DNA from: Caproiciproducens sp. CPB-2
GTDB taxonomy: Bacteria; Bacillota; Clostridia; Oscillospirales; Acutalibacteraceae
Reading direction: 5' to 3'
DNA: 64,000 nt
Assembly: GCF_036287215.1 (NCBI RefSeq)
Contig: NZ_CP142860.1
Location: forward strand, 1,736,001 to 1,800,000
A program made the position numbers and the translations under genes. The first letter of the stretch is position 1. Every line of letters starts with the position of its first letter. Positions 1 to 8,611 of the stretch are shown here, one piece after another. The notes under the pieces were generated by a model that saw nothing but the letters and a program-made list of their open reading frames with translations, ran no database searches and was not told where the DNA came from.

Positions 1-660
1 GGCGCGGCAAAGGCGCAGCAGGAGCTGAACAATCCGGACTTGGACTCCAACGCGTGCTATCAGTATGTAGCCGCCCGCAACCTTTTATACCGCAAGGGAA
101 AAGAAATTGAAGTCCTTGTCAGCTATGAGCCGTGTTACTCCATGATGTGCGAATGGTGGAAACAGCTGTTCGGCGAGAGCGAAGGCAAAGATCATAAGGG
201 CCTTTTCCCGGCTTCGGTTATTTTCTCGACCGATCTGCATTCCATGGGTCAATACATTCAGGATGGCCGACGTTCCCTGTTTGAGACGGTTGTTTTATTC
301 GATAAAGCGAAAAAAGATTTGTTTATAGAAACAGACCCTGAAAATGTTGACGGCTTGAACTTTCTGCGGGGAAAGAGCATGGCCTATATCAATGAAAAAG
401 CATTTGAGGGAACTGTTCTGGCACACGCTGACGGAGGTGTTCCCAGCGTTGTACTCCGCGCACCCGATTTTTCTGAAGAGACGCTCGGCTACATGGTTTA
501 TTTCTTTGAAAAGGCCTGTGCGATTTCCGGAAGCCTGCTCGGCGTAAACCCCTTCAACCAGCCCGGAGTCGAAAGCTACAAGAAAAACATGTTTGCCCTT
601 CTCGGCAAGCCGGGTTATGAATCGGAAAAAAGTGCTTTGGAGGCGAGATTAAAGAACTAG
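1..660 (+). CDS. pgi: Glucose-6-phosphate isomerase, C-terminal part (5' end outside window)
   Basis: The reading frame is open from the first base of the window, so this is the last 219 residues of a longer protein (clostridial PGI is about 450 aa). It interconverts glucose-6-phosphate and fructose-6-phosphate in cytosolic glycolysis and gluconeogenesis. The C-terminal PGI signature is clear: [16 protein letters not shown] near the end fits the family pattern with its invariant Gln, Gly-Val-Glu and Lys. The internal TTG at base 40 is not a credible start, because homology continues upstream. A hairpin follows the stop, and a small P-loop gene starts 57 bases on. Confidence 0.95.
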   Translation, partial: GAAKAQQELNNPDLDSNACYQYVAARNLLYRKGKEIEVLVSYEPCYSMMCEWWKQLFGESEGKDHKGLFPASVIFSTDLHSMGQYIQDGRRSLFETVVLFDKAKKDLFIETDPENVDGLNFLRGKSMAYINEKAFEGTVLAHADGGVPSVVLRAPDFSEETLGYMVYFFEKACAISGSLLGVNPFNQPGVESYKKNMFALLGKPGYESEKSALEARLKN

Positions 661-687
661 CAAAAGCAGGAGTTTTCTCCGCTTTTG
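661..687 (+). terminator. Hairpin after pgi, weak terminator or attenuator
   Basis: CAAAAGC and GGAG pair with CTCC and GCTTTTG around a TTTT loop, with one bulged A. No T-run follows, so termination is uncertain. It may instead be an mRNA 3'-end stabiliser or a partial terminator before the next gene. Confidence 0.4.
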
Positions 688-717
688 CGGAAATAATATA
701 ATATAGGAGGAGTTTTC

Positions 718-1134
718 ATGATAACTCTTATCGTTGGCAAAAAAGGTTCAGGAAAAACAAAAAAGCTGATCGAAAGTGCAAACGACGCAGCAAAAAAGTC
801 AAACGGCAATGTTGTAGTCATTGAAAAGGGTCTGAAATTGACCTATGATTTATCCCATCAGGTAAGGCTGATCGACAGCGACGCATACGGAATTCAGGGT
901 GCGGACGCACTCGTTGGTTTTATCAGCGGTATTTGTGCAGGAAACTATGACTTGACGGATATTTTTGTTGATTCCACCTTAAAGATAATTGGGCATGATA
1001 TGAAAGCCCTCGTACAGTTTACTGAAAAGATGAATGCCCTTTCCACGCAGGCCAATACCAGGATCTCACTTCTTGTTTCCGCAAGCAAAGAGGAGCTGCC
1101 GGAGGAAATCCGCTCCTTCTCCGTTCAGAGCTAA
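718..1134 (+). CDS. Small P-loop ATP-binding protein of unknown function
   Basis: This 138-aa soluble protein opens with a Walker A motif, GKKGSGKT, at residues 7-14. A plausible Walker B strand ending in Asp (DIFVDST) lies near residues 81-87. The rest resembles a minimal RecA/ASCE-type P-loop core with no extra domain. Similar short proteins in clostridia are sometimes labelled PilT-like, but nothing here supports a role in twitching motility. The RBS is strong (ATAGGAGGAG, 8 bases before ATG). It lies between pgi and the yceD-rpmF promoter and may be cotranscribed with pgi. Function unknown. Confidence 0.8.
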   Translation: MITLIVGKKGSGKTKKLIESANDAAKKSNGNVVVIEKGLKLTYDLSHQVRLIDSDAYGIQGADALVGFISGICAGNYDLTDIFVDSTLKIIGHDMKALVQFTEKMNALSTQANTRISLLVSASKEELPEEIRSFSVQS

Positions 1135-1156
1135 GGGCAAACCTTTCTTTCATAAT

Positions 1157-1190
1157 GCTGCCGCAGGCGTTTCGTCTTCGGCAGCTTCTT
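1157..1190 (+). terminator. Probable rho-independent terminator after the P-loop gene
   Basis: GCTGCCG (1157-1163) pairs with CGGCAGC (1179-1185) around a 15-base loop that can pair further. A short T-rich tail (TTCTTTAT) follows. It ends the pgi/P-loop transcript before the next promoter. Confidence 0.55.
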
Positions 1191-1219
1191 TATGAATATG
1201 AATATATTGTAATTTTCTA

Positions 1220-1248
1220 TTGACAAAACATAGATAAATCTATATAAT
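1220..1248 (+). promoter_or_regulatory. SigA-type promoter for yceD-rpmF
   Basis: TTGACA (1220-1225), a 17-base spacer and TATAAT (1243-1248): both hexamers match consensus exactly. Transcription would start near 1255, just before the yceD RBS (GAGGTG). One of the strongest promoters in the window, as expected for a ribosomal-protein operon. Confidence 0.85.
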
Positions 1249-1275
1249 AAGCTAATGTAGCGCTGAGGTGTAATT

Positions 1276-1770
1276 ATGCTTCTTGATTTGAAAAAGGTGT
1301 TTTCCGACAGAGAGGAAAGCTGTTCCTTTGACTACCTGCTGGATTTGTCATCTACCGATATCAATGGCTATCATCCTTTTGTTTCACCTGTGAAGGTTCG
1401 GGGGACCGTGAAAGGTCAGGACGGCTTTGCGCAGCTTAACGCCGAGGTTTCGTTTGAATTTTCCATTCCGTGCGACCGATGCATGAAGCAGATCGATAAA
1501 TGCTATCATTATACCTTTTGGCACACCCTGGTGTTGTCTTTGGAAAACGAGGACGATGTCAGCTATGTGGAGGTTCCCGATTACCAGCTGGATTTGGATG
1601 AGCTGATCCGGGCGGATATTTTGCTTGAGCTGCCGTCCAAGTATTTATGCAGCGATGATTGCAAAGGTCTGTGTCCTTCCTGCGGGAAAAATTTGAATGA
1701 TGGAACATGCGATTGTGATTTTCATCAGATTGATCCTCGTTTGGAGGCTCTTAAAAAACTAATAGATTAG
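1276..1770 (+). CDS. yceD: YceD/DUF177 family protein
   Basis: A 164-aa member of the YceD (DUF177) family, which almost always precedes rpmF and in E. coli has been linked to 23S rRNA accumulation. Visible features are a CDRC pair near residue 70 and a C-terminal Cys cluster (CSDDCKGLCPSCG followed by CDC) that looks metal-binding. The stop is 27 bases before the L32 start, and both genes share the consensus promoter at 1220-1248, so this is a yceD-rpmF operon. The precise biochemical role in Gram-positives is not settled. Confidence 0.88.
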   Translation: MLLDLKKVFSDREESCSFDYLLDLSSTDINGYHPFVSPVKVRGTVKGQDGFAQLNAEVSFEFSIPCDRCMKQIDKCYHYTFWHTLVLSLENEDDVSYVEVPDYQLDLDELIRADILLELPSKYLCSDDCKGLCPSCGKNLNDGTCDCDFHQIDPRLEALKKLID

Positions 1771-1797
1771 TCTGAGTTTTATAAGGAGGTGCTGAAG

Positions 1798-1980
1798 ATG
1801 GCGGTACCAAAGAGTAAAGTGTCGAGTGCAAGACAGAATAAAAGACGTTCAAATGTTTGGAAGATGAGTGCTCCTGCTCTGGTGAAATGCCCTAAATGTG
1901 GCGAGTTGAAAACTCCGCACAGAGTTTGTGGCAGTTGTGGTTACTACAACGGCAGGGAAGTAATCAAAAAAGAAGCATAA
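1798..1980 (+). CDS. rpmF: Large ribosomal subunit protein bL32
   Basis: This 60-aa protein begins MAVPKSKVSSARQNKRR, typical of bL32. It carries the zinc-binding pattern C31-x2-C34-x9-C44-x2-C47, so it is the zinc-containing (C+) form. The ATG at 1798 is preferred over an in-frame GTG at 1789, because that GTG overlaps the Shine-Dalgarno AGGAGG (1784-1789). A good terminator follows. Confidence 0.97.
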   Translation: MAVPKSKVSSARQNKRRSNVWKMSAPALVKCPKCGELKTPHRVCGSCGYYNGREVIKKEA

Positions 1981-2005
1981 GCTTTGTTTGATTTTCCAAA
2001 AATGT

Positions 2006-2036
2006 AGAGAAGGAGCGATCCTTCTCTTATTTTTTT
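2006..2036 (+). terminator. Rho-independent terminator of yceD-rpmF
   Basis: AGAGAAGGA (2006-2014) pairs perfectly with TCCTTCTCT (2019-2027) around a GCGA loop, followed by TATTTTTTTA. The next gene starts only 31 bases beyond, so read-through may contribute to its expression. Confidence 0.85.
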
Positions 2037-2066
2037 ATGAAATCTTTGTGCAGCAGAGGAGTTATT

Positions 2067-3371
2067 ATGTCAGTTAAGATTCTATCGGTCGATCAGGACA
2101 GCCCTGCCGAAAAAGGGAAGATATTGCCGGGGGAAACGCTTGTTTCCATCAACGGCAATGAGATTAACGACGTTCTGGACTACCGCTTTTACGAGACGAG
2201 CAAGAACCTGTCCCTCCTGCTGACGGACAGCGGCCAGAATCCGCGTACGGTCTCCATCCGAAAAGGGGAATACGAGTCGATCGGGCTGGAATTCGAGACT
2301 TATTTGATGGATGAGCAGCATTCCTGCCGCAACAAATGTATTTTTTGCTTTATTGACCAGCTGCCGAAGGGAATGCGCAGTACCCTTTACTTCAAAGACG
2401 ATGATTCCCGTCTCTCTTTTTTGTTCGGAAATTATATTACGCTGACCAATATGAGCGATCATGATGTCGACAGAATCATAAAAATGCACATCAGCCCCGT
2501 GAATATATCGGTTCATACCACAAATCCCGAGCTTCGGGTAAAAATGATGGGGAACCGGTTCGCCGGGGAATCGCTTCAAAGTTTGTACCGGTTCGCGCAG
2601 GCGGGCATCAAGATGAATACGCAGCTCGTCGTCTGCAGGGGAATCAACGACGGGGAAGAGTTAAAACGCAGCTTAACCGATCTGGGAAACCTCTATCCCG
2701 CGGTGCAGAGCATTGCCGCCGTGCCGGTCGGCCTGACACGGTTCAGGGAAGGGCTGTTCCCGCTTGAGTCGTTCGACAGGGATTCTGCGGAAGCGGCTGT
2801 ACGGATTCTCGAGGAATTCGGGGACCGCTTTACAGCCAAGTTCGGGGAAAGGATCTGCTATGCCGCGGACGAATTTTACCTGAAGGCGGGACGTCCCATC
2901 CCGCCAGCCGAATTCTACGGCGATTTCGACCAGCTGGAAAACGGGGTGGGCCTGATGGCGAATCTGAAACAGGAATTTGAGAGTGCTCTGGAGGATTTTC
3001 AGGCTCCTTCCAAACCCCGCCGCGTTACGCTGGTGACAGGGACAAGCGTTTATAATTTTCTTAACTCTTTACTTGACGAATTAAGAATAAAATGCAATAA
3101 TTTAGCATGTAATCTGATCCCAATTATGAATCATTATTTTGGGGATACCATAAATGTTACGGGACTGGTAACCGGTACCGATATCATACGGCAGTTAAAG
3201 GGGAAAGATTTAGGCGATGAGCTGATTGTGCCCGCCGTTATGCTTCGCCGCGAAGGGGATATTTTTCTGGATGATCTTTCCCTTGACGATCTGAGCAAAA
3301 CCTTGAATATAAAAGTTACCGTATCTCCCAATGACGGATATGAGCTTTTGAATACAGTATTAGGGAGTTGA
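2067..3371 (+). CDS. PDZ / radical SAM / DUF512 protein
   Basis: A 434-aa protein of a widespread clostridial family. Residues 1-65 form a PDZ-like fold (LPGETLVSINGNEI). C87-x3-C91-x2-C94 in CRNKCIFCF would bind a radical-SAM 4Fe-4S cluster, and the C-terminal half matches the layout of DUF512. The reaction is unknown. The ATG at 2067 follows GAGGAG by six bases and gives the MSVKIL start. The 30-base upstream extension (ATG at 2037) has no RBS and abuts the terminator. It ends five bases before der, and this pairing is common in clostridia. Confidence 0.88.
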   Translation: MSVKILSVDQDSPAEKGKILPGETLVSINGNEINDVLDYRFYETSKNLSLLLTDSGQNPRTVSIRKGEYESIGLEFETYLMDEQHSCRNKCIFCFIDQLPKGMRSTLYFKDDDSRLSFLFGNYITLTNMSDHDVDRIIKMHISPVNISVHTTNPELRVKMMGNRFAGESLQSLYRFAQAGIKMNTQLVVCRGINDGEELKRSLTDLGNLYPAVQSIAAVPVGLTRFREGLFPLESFDRDSAEAAVRILEEFGDRFTAKFGERICYAADEFYLKAGRPIPPAEFYGDFDQLENGVGLMANLKQEFESALEDFQAPSKPRRVTLVTGTSVYNFLNSLLDELRIKCNNLACNLIPIMNHYFGDTINVTGLVTGTDIIRQLKGKDLGDELIVPAVMLRREGDIFLDDLSLDDLSKTLNIKVTVSPNDGYELLNTVLGS

Positions 3372-3376
3372 TGTGA

Positions 3377-4699
3377 TTGGCTAAACCTGTAGTTGCAATT
3401 GTAGGCAGGCCAAATGTCGGAAAATCGACACTTTTTAATAAATTGATCGGTGAACGCCTTTCCATTGTAGACGATACCCCGGGGGTTACCAGGGACAGAA
3501 TCTACGGAGAATGCGAGTGGGGGAACCGAACCTTTTCCATTGTCGATACGGGCGGTATTGAACCCGATTCCGGCGACGTGATTTTAACGCAGATGAGGAT
3601 GCAGGCCCAGCTTGCGATCGACGCGGCGGATGTCATTGTGCTTGTTACGGATATCCGTACGGGCGTTGTGGCCACGGACTCCGATATCGCGGCTATGCTG
3701 CTGAAAAGCGGAAGACCCGTGATCCTCTGCGTCAACAAGTGCGATACGATCGGGGAACCTCCGGCGGAATTTTACGAGTTTTACAATCTGGGGCTCGGCG
3801 ACCCGGTGGCGGTTTCCTCCGTCCACGGCCACGGTACCGGCGATCTGCTCGACAGGATTGTGGAGCATCTTCCCGCAGAGGAAGAAGACGAGACCGACAG
3901 TGAAATCATTAAGGTCGCCATCATCGGCAAGCCGAACGTGGGGAAATCTTCCCTCGTGAACAAAATTTCAGGCGAGGAAAGATGCATCGTTTCCGACATT
4001 GCCGGCACAACGCGGGACGCGATCGATACGACCATTGAAAATCAGCACGGACGTTTTACGCTGATCGATACCGCCGGGCTCCGCAGGAAAAGCAAAGTGG
4101 ACGATTCCATTGAAAAATACAGTGTCATCCGTGCGCAGATGGCGATAGAACGGGCCGACGTCTGTGTGATCATGATAGACGCCTCGGTCGGGTTTACCGA
4201 CCAGGATTCCAAGGTGGCCGGTCTGGCGCACGAAGCGGGGAAGGGCTGCGTCATTGTCGTCAATAAATGGGATATTATAGAAAAAGACGACCGTACCATG
4301 ACAGAATACCGCAAAAAGCTGGAGGACGATTTTTCTTTTATGTCCTATGCCCCTATGATCTTTATTTCAGCAAAAACAGGCCAGAGGCTCGACCGTCTCT
4401 TTGACCTGATCAAGCATGCCGCGAATTCCAACTCCATGCGGATTGCCACAGGCATGCTCAACGATGTCCTGGCGCAGGCTGTGGCCAGAGTCCAGCCGCC
4501 GACGGACAAGGGAAGGAGGTTGAAAATCTATTACATGACACAGGCGACGGTCAAACCGCCTACCTTTGTATGCTTTGTAAATTCCGCACAGCTGTTCCAT
4601 TTTTCGTACCAAAGGTATCTTGAAAACCGAATCCGAGAGACTTTTGGACTGGAAGGCACCCCCATCCGGCTGATTGTGCGCGAGCGAGGAGATAAGTAA
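3377..4699 (+). CDS. der: Ribosome biogenesis GTPase Der (EngA)
   Basis: This 440-aa tandem GTPase acts in late 50S subunit assembly. G-domain 1 has GRPNVGKST at residues 10-18, DTPGVTRD and NKCD. G-domain 2 has GKPNVGKSS near residue 183, DTAGLRRK and NKWD. A KH-like C-terminal domain follows. The start is TTG, five bases after the upstream stop, with GGGAG as RBS. The length is standard and all GTP-binding motifs are intact. plsY follows 13 bases after the stop. Confidence 0.97.
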   Translation: MAKPVVAIVGRPNVGKSTLFNKLIGERLSIVDDTPGVTRDRIYGECEWGNRTFSIVDTGGIEPDSGDVILTQMRMQAQLAIDAADVIVLVTDIRTGVVATDSDIAAMLLKSGRPVILCVNKCDTIGEPPAEFYEFYNLGLGDPVAVSSVHGHGTGDLLDRIVEHLPAEEEDETDSEIIKVAIIGKPNVGKSSLVNKISGEERCIVSDIAGTTRDAIDTTIENQHGRFTLIDTAGLRRKSKVDDSIEKYSVIRAQMAIERADVCVIMIDASVGFTDQDSKVAGLAHEAGKGCVIVVNKWDIIEKDDRTMTEYRKKLEDDFSFMSYAPMIFISAKTGQRLDRLFDLIKHAANSNSMRIATGMLNDVLAQAVARVQPPTDKGRRLKIYYMTQATVKPPTFVCFVNSAQLFHFSYQRYLENRIRETFGLEGTPIRLIVRERGDK

Positions 4700-4712
4700 G
4701 GAGGAGTTACTG

Positions 4713-5444
4713 ATGTTCAGTTATCTTAGAGATTTTGCACTGCCATCGGTTTTAGTAGCGCTTGTTTCATATTTCTTAGGAAGTATCAGTTCTTCTATCA
4801 TTTTTACAAAAGTATTCGATAATAATGTGGATATCCGCACGCTGGGCAGCGGAAACGCGGGAGCGACCAATGTTCTGCGTTCCGTCGGCGTCAAGGCTGC
4901 GATTTTTACCTTTATTTTTGATTTTGCCAAAGGCGCGGTTTCCGTTATGATCGGCAGGGCGGTTTTTCAGTATGTCTGCAGCCAGGCTGCGGTGCCCCTG
5001 ATGATAAACCCGCACGTTGTGGCGCAGTACGGCGCCTATATTGCGGGTGTGGCCTGCGTTTTCGGACATATTTATCCGATTTATTTCGGTTTCAGAGGCG
5101 GAAAGGGCGTACTGACCAGCGCCGCAATGATCGCGTTGATCGACTGGCGTGTGTTCCTGATCGTGATCGGTGTGTTTCTGGCTTTGTTCCTGAGCACCCA
5201 GATTGTCTCGCTGTCCTCCATCTGCGCGGCGGCGGCTTTTCCGGTTGCCACATTCATCATTACCTTTTTTATCGATTTCAGAGGAAATCAGGCGGCCGCC
5301 GGGCCGGTTCCGATTTCTTATGTATGGATAACGACCGCCGTTGCATTTTGTATGGGCTTTGTTCTGATTTATAAGCACAGAACCAATATTGAAAGAATCA
5401 AGAACGGGACCGAAAAGAAAATCACGATTAATCACAAAACATAA
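4713..5444 (+). CDS. plsY: Glycerol-3-phosphate acyltransferase PlsY
   Basis: A 243-aa polytopic membrane enzyme that moves the acyl group from acyl-phosphate to glycerol-3-phosphate, the first acylation of phospholipid synthesis. Family motifs are present: SGNAGATNVLRSVG near residues 45-58, GGKGVLTSA near residue 130, and the C-terminal HRTNIERIKNGTEKK. The ATG at 4713 lies nine bases after AAGGAGGAG. The longer frame from 4674 would overlap der and lacks an RBS. The der-plsY order is conserved in Firmicutes. The protein looks slightly longer than average, from insertions in the periplasmic loops. Confidence 0.95.
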   Translation: MFSYLRDFALPSVLVALVSYFLGSISSSIIFTKVFDNNVDIRTLGSGNAGATNVLRSVGVKAAIFTFIFDFAKGAVSVMIGRAVFQYVCSQAAVPLMINPHVVAQYGAYIAGVACVFGHIYPIYFGFRGGKGVLTSAAMIALIDWRVFLIVIGVFLALFLSTQIVSLSSICAAAAFPVATFIITFFIDFRGNQAAAGPVPISYVWITTAVAFCMGFVLIYKHRTNIERIKNGTEKKITINHKT

Positions 5445-5487
5445 AAGCAGTGCCGCTATGAATTCCGGTCATAGCGGCACTGCTTTT
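5443..5487 (+). terminator. Strong terminator after plsY
   Basis: A perfect 19-bp stem (5443-5461 with 5469-5487) surrounds a 7-base loop. The outer AAAA/TTTT pairs supply the T-tract. It lies back to back with the rpmB terminator on the other strand and insulates the convergent units. Confidence 0.92.
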
Positions 5488-5506
5488 ATATCCACTTTTT
5501 TACGCA

Positions 5507-5532
5507 GAAAAAAGGAGCCCTTCAAGGCTCCT
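5507..5532 (-). terminator. Terminator of rpmB
   Basis: Read on the minus strand, AGGAGCC pairs with GGCTCCT around a 5-6 base loop, followed by TTTTTT. It lies about 20 bases beyond the rpmB stop. Confidence 0.85.
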
Positions 5533-5553
5533 CTAAACATAATGTTTTTTTGA

Positions 5554-5742
5554 TCAGACGGCCCGGGTTACCTTGCCGGAACGCAAGCAACGGGTGCAGG
5601 CGTAAATACGCTTAGGAGTACCGTTCACAACTGCTTTAACACGCTTAATATTGGGCTTCCAAGTTCTGTTCGCACGTCTGTGTGAGTGGGAGACCCTAAT
5701 ACCGAAAGCCATATCCTTGCCACAAACATCACATTTTGCCAT
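5554..5742 (-). CDS. rpmB: Large ribosomal subunit protein bL28
   Basis: This 62-aa protein begins MAKCDVCGKDMAFGIRVSHS, as bL28 does. C4/C7 and C49/C52 form the zinc-ribbon pairs of the C+ form. The RBS is AAAGGAGGTG. It is a single-gene unit with its own promoter and terminator. In Bacillus subtilis rpmB adjoins spoVM at the end of the prkC-rsgA-thiN cluster. Here that cluster ends at spoVM (28.5 kb), and rpmB stands alone 23 kb away on the other strand. Confidence 0.97.
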   Translation of the reverse strand: MAKCDVCGKDMAFGIRVSHSHRRANRTWKPNIKRVKAVVNGTPKRIYACTRCLRSGKVTRAV

Positions 5743-5791
5743 GTGTCTGCACCTCCTTTAAAAGGACTGTTTATAGAATCGCAACAGTAGT

Positions 5792-5820
5792 ATTCTATCA
5801 GATAATAAATGGAATTGCAA
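5792..5820 (-). promoter_or_regulatory. SigA-type promoter for rpmB
   Basis: On the minus strand: TTGCAA (5815-5820), a 17-base spacer, then TAGAAT (5792-5797). The transcript would start near 5785, leaving a leader of about 40 bases before the rpmB start. Confidence 0.75.
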
Positions 5821-5900
5821 GCCTTTTCCTGCCTTTTTTGATTATATTGTGCCAGAAAAATGAATTTCAGCGATAAACCTCCTGGTTTTTACCGCCTTGC

Positions 5901-5929
5901 TTGTTTTTTAGGCCGAAAGGTATTATAAT
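5901..5929 (+). promoter_or_regulatory. SigA-type promoter for the site-2 protease / scpAB unit
   Basis: TTGTTT (5901-5906), a 17-base spacer and TATAAT (5924-5929). Start expected near 5936, just upstream of the AAGGAG RBS of the M50 protease gene. It may drive the closely spaced genes through gerW. Confidence 0.7.
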
Positions 5930-5954
5930 AATATTCCATAAAGGAGACTATGAT

Positions 5955-6647
5955 ATGCTGTTTAACATGATAAGTGATGTTTTTTCAGGACAGCCGTTTG
6001 ACATGGCTTCCGCTTTATCCCAAATACTGGCTACCCTGTTTATCATTTTCTGCATTCTGCCTCTGCATGAATGTGCGCACGGCTGGGTTGCCTACAAGCT
6101 TGGCGACAAAACTGCCAAATACAGCGGCAGACTGACTTTGAATCCGCTCGCCAGCATTGACCCGGTCGGTTCGCTGTTCCTTCTTCTGTTCGGCTTTGGC
6201 TGGGCGAAGCCGGTTCCGGTTGATTCCCGGTATTTTAAAAACCCGAAACGAGATATGGCCATCACGGCTTTGGCGGGACCCTTGTCCAACCTGCTGGCGT
6301 CTCTTGTCGGCGCCATGATTTATCAGGGGCTTTGGATTGCGCTGAAAGCAAATGTCCCTGCGTTTGTGCAGACCTTCTTTATCGCCTATATCACGATCAA
6401 TGTCGCCCTCGCGGTGTTCAATATGATTCCGCTTCCGCCGCTGGACGGTTCCAAAATTCTGGGTGCTTTTCTGTCCAGTAAAGCGCTTTACAATTATTAC
6501 AGGTACCAGAACATTATCATCATGATCGCCTTCGTGGTATTGTTCAGCGGTATGCTCCGTGTTCCCCTTGCCGTCCTGCAGAGCGCCTGCCTGAACGTTG
6601 TACTGTGGCTGGCGGAACTTCCGTTCAAACTGTTCGGCCTGTTATAA
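5955..6647 (+). CDS. Site-2 protease family (M50) membrane metalloprotease
   Basis: A 230-aa polytopic protein with the zinc motif HECAH at residues 38-42, inside a hydrophobic segment, and the second M50 motif NMIPLPPLDG near residue 172. It should cut substrates within the membrane; the substrate is unknown. The ATG at 5955 is eight bases after AAGGAG, and earlier in-frame codons lack an RBS. It sits directly ahead of scpA-scpB, a common clostridial arrangement. It is one of two M50 proteases here and is less SpoIVFB-like than the one at 34.9 kb. Confidence 0.9.
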   Translation: MLFNMISDVFSGQPFDMASALSQILATLFIIFCILPLHECAHGWVAYKLGDKTAKYSGRLTLNPLASIDPVGSLFLLLFGFGWAKPVPVDSRYFKNPKRDMAITALAGPLSNLLASLVGAMIYQGLWIALKANVPAFVQTFFIAYITINVALAVFNMIPLPPLDGSKILGAFLSSKALYNYYRYQNIIIMIAFVVLFSGMLRVPLAVLQSACLNVVLWLAELPFKLFGLL

Positions 6648-6659
6648 AAGGGAAGGATT

Positions 6660-7400
6660 ATGGAAAAACTATCCTATAGGCTGCCTGTTTTTGAAGGGCC
6701 TCTTGACCTGTTGCTTTATCTGATTGCCAAAAACAAACTGAATATCTGTGAGATTCCGATTGCCGAGCTTTTGGACCAGTACACGGAGCACATACAGGCA
6801 ATGAAGGAACAGGACATGGATATCGCGAGCGATTTTCTGGAGATGGCGGCGCGGCTGGTCTATATGAAAACCGTTTATCTGCTCCCGAAGCACGAGGAAG
6901 CGGACGAGCTTCGGCGGGAACTGAGCGGACAGCTTCTGGAATATCAGGAATGCAAGCGCGTCGCGCGGGTTTTAGCCGAACATTTCAGCTTTAACGCTTT
7001 TGTCCGTGAACCTGCTGAAATACAGGTTGACCCCACTTACCGGCGCAATCATACGCCCGCGGAGCTTTTTAACGCTTACCATAACGCGGTGGGGAGGGGA
7101 AGGCGCCTGGTTCCGCCGCCTCCCGAAGCGTTTTCTCACCTTGTTACGCACAAAACCGTAACGGTTTCCTCACGGATCATCTATGTGCTGCGCCGTCTTT
7201 GGCAGAGAGACGGCATCAGATACGAAGAATTGTTTGAGGAAAAACGGGACAAATCCGATCTGGTGGCTACTTTTTTGGCGGTCCTGGAGCTGGTGAAAGG
7301 GAAGCGGGTGCGTATCGAAGGCGGAAGCTGCAGCGCGGTGGTAAAATTAATCAATGGCGGTGTGAAAAATTGGAGATCAAGAAATTTCAGGGAGCAATAG
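6660..7400 (+). CDS. scpA: Segregation and condensation protein A
   Basis: This 246-aa kleisin bridges the SMC heads in the SMC-ScpAB condensin. The N-terminal SMC-neck-binding region is typical (FEGPLDLLLYLI at residues 10-21), and a C-terminal winged helix follows. The RBS is GGGAAGGA. Its 3' end overlaps the scpB start by 31 bases, which suggests translational coupling to hold kleisin and dimer partner in ratio. Confidence 0.95.
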   Translation: MEKLSYRLPVFEGPLDLLLYLIAKNKLNICEIPIAELLDQYTEHIQAMKEQDMDIASDFLEMAARLVYMKTVYLLPKHEEADELRRELSGQLLEYQECKRVARVLAEHFSFNAFVREPAEIQVDPTYRRNHTPAELFNAYHNAVGRGRRLVPPPPEAFSHLVTHKTVTVSSRIIYVLRRLWQRDGIRYEELFEEKRDKSDLVATFLAVLELVKGKRVRIEGGSCSAVVKLINGGVKNWRSRNFREQ

Positions 7401-7930
7401 AAGCGATCCTTTTCTCAAGCGGAGATCCGGTTTCCATTGACAGAATAGCGGACGCGCTGGATCTGGACAAGTCCACCGTCGCGAAAATGCTTCAAAACCT
7501 GATGGACGAGTTCAACCGCGAAGAGGCGGGCGTCCAGATCGTAAAGCTGGAAGATCATTATCAGATGTGCTCCAATCCTCAATATGCCGAATATGTCCGC
7601 CGGATTCTGGATATGCGCCGCAACACCCCCCTGTCCCAGGCGGGCATGGAGGTGCTTGCTATTGTCGCCTATAATCAGCCGGTAACAAAGGCTTTTGTAG
7701 AGCAGGTCCGCGGTGTGGACTGTTCCGGGGTGCTGGGCAGTCTGACTGCAAAGGGACTGATCGAAGAGCGGGGCCGGCTGGAGCTTCCGGGAAGGCCGCT
7801 GCTTTACGGCACCACGCCTAATTTTTTGCGGTGCCTGAATATTTCTTCTCTCAGCGAGCTTCCGCCTCTTGAAAAATCACGGCAGGAGGAAAACGCGGCA
7901 GAGAAAATGGCGGACGTTTCCGCCGGATGA
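7370..7930 (+). CDS. scpB: Segregation and condensation protein B
   Basis: A 186-aa protein of two winged-helix domains that dimerises and binds ScpA. The core GMEVLAIVAYNQPVTKAFVEQVRGVD is typical of the family. The TTG start at 7370 gives MEIKKFQGAIEAILF, which matches known ScpB starts; no in-frame ATG or GTG lies nearby. The overlap with scpA supports coupled translation. Confidence 0.94.
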   Translation: MEIKKFQGAIEAILFSSGDPVSIDRIADALDLDKSTVAKMLQNLMDEFNREEAGVQIVKLEDHYQMCSNPQYAEYVRRILDMRRNTPLSQAGMEVLAIVAYNQPVTKAFVEQVRGVDCSGVLGSLTAKGLIEERGRLELPGRPLLYGTTPNFLRCLNISSLSELPPLEKSRQEENAAEKMADVSAG

Positions 7931-7961
7931 CCGGATAAATGGATGAACTGCAGGAGGCATT

Positions 7962-8609
7962 ATGACAGCTTTATTGATTGTTTTGGGAATCGCCCTGTTC
8001 CTTTTTGTCCTTTTGCTCTTTCCCGTTTCTGTTTCCGCCTGTTTTGAACAGGAGTTTTCCGCGAAAATCAAGTATTTGTTTTTCAGCTATCAAATTCCTT
8101 CGGAACCCCGGGAAACCGGGGAACCGGAAAAAACTGGAAAGGAAGAAACAGGAGAAAAAAGTGACGCATATTCAAAATTTAGGGACATAATAAAGCGTAA
8201 GGGTTTATCCGGTTTTTTGGACATCATCAGTGAATTTGCCTCCATTGCCACAGGAGCGGCTAAAAACCTTTTTTCTCACGTTGTCATTCAGCGTATTTTT
8301 GTTGATATTGCAGTTGCGGATGAAGACGCCGCGCAGGCTGCCATTTCCTACGGATGCACCTGTTCCGTGGTTTATCCCGCAATGGCGGTGCTTGTTACCC
8401 GGGTGAAATGCAGGGACTATCATATCCATATCGCTCCCGACTTCAATGAGAAGGAGAGCCGGATTTTCTTTACCTGCGAAATAAAAACAAAACTGCTTTT
8501 TATCCTTTCGTCCATGCTGCCCGCGCTATTAAAATCATTGATGCTGCTGAAAAAAATAAAAATAAACCCAACGAAAATCAAAAAAACGACAGATAAGGCG
8601 GTGCATTAA
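7962..8609 (+). CDS. DUF2953 family membrane-anchored protein
   Basis: A 215-aa protein with one strong N-terminal membrane segment (residues 2-25), a Lys/Glu-rich linker around residues 50-70 and a C-terminal part rich in beta-strands and hydrophobics. It is the DUF2953 (YtfI-like) protein that precedes ytfJ/gerW in many endospore formers. Two bases separate it from gerW, so it is probably part of the same function, but its biochemical role is unknown. The RBS is GCAGGAGG. The last 20 residues are unusually Lys/Thr-rich. Confidence 0.85.
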   Translation: MTALLIVLGIALFLFVLLLFPVSVSACFEQEFSAKIKYLFFSYQIPSEPRETGEPEKTGKEETGEKSDAYSKFRDIIKRKGLSGFLDIISEFASIATGAAKNLFSHVVIQRIFVDIAVADEDAAQAAISYGCTCSVVYPAMAVLVTRVKCRDYHIHIAPDFNEKESRIFFTCEIKTKLLFILSSMLPALLKSLMLLKKIKINPTKIKKTTDKAVH

Positions 8610-8611
8610 AA

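Noticed and set aside
5743..5900. Gap between rpmB and the site-2 protease checked for a small gene
   Set aside because: Only the two divergent promoters are evident; no frame with a start signal.
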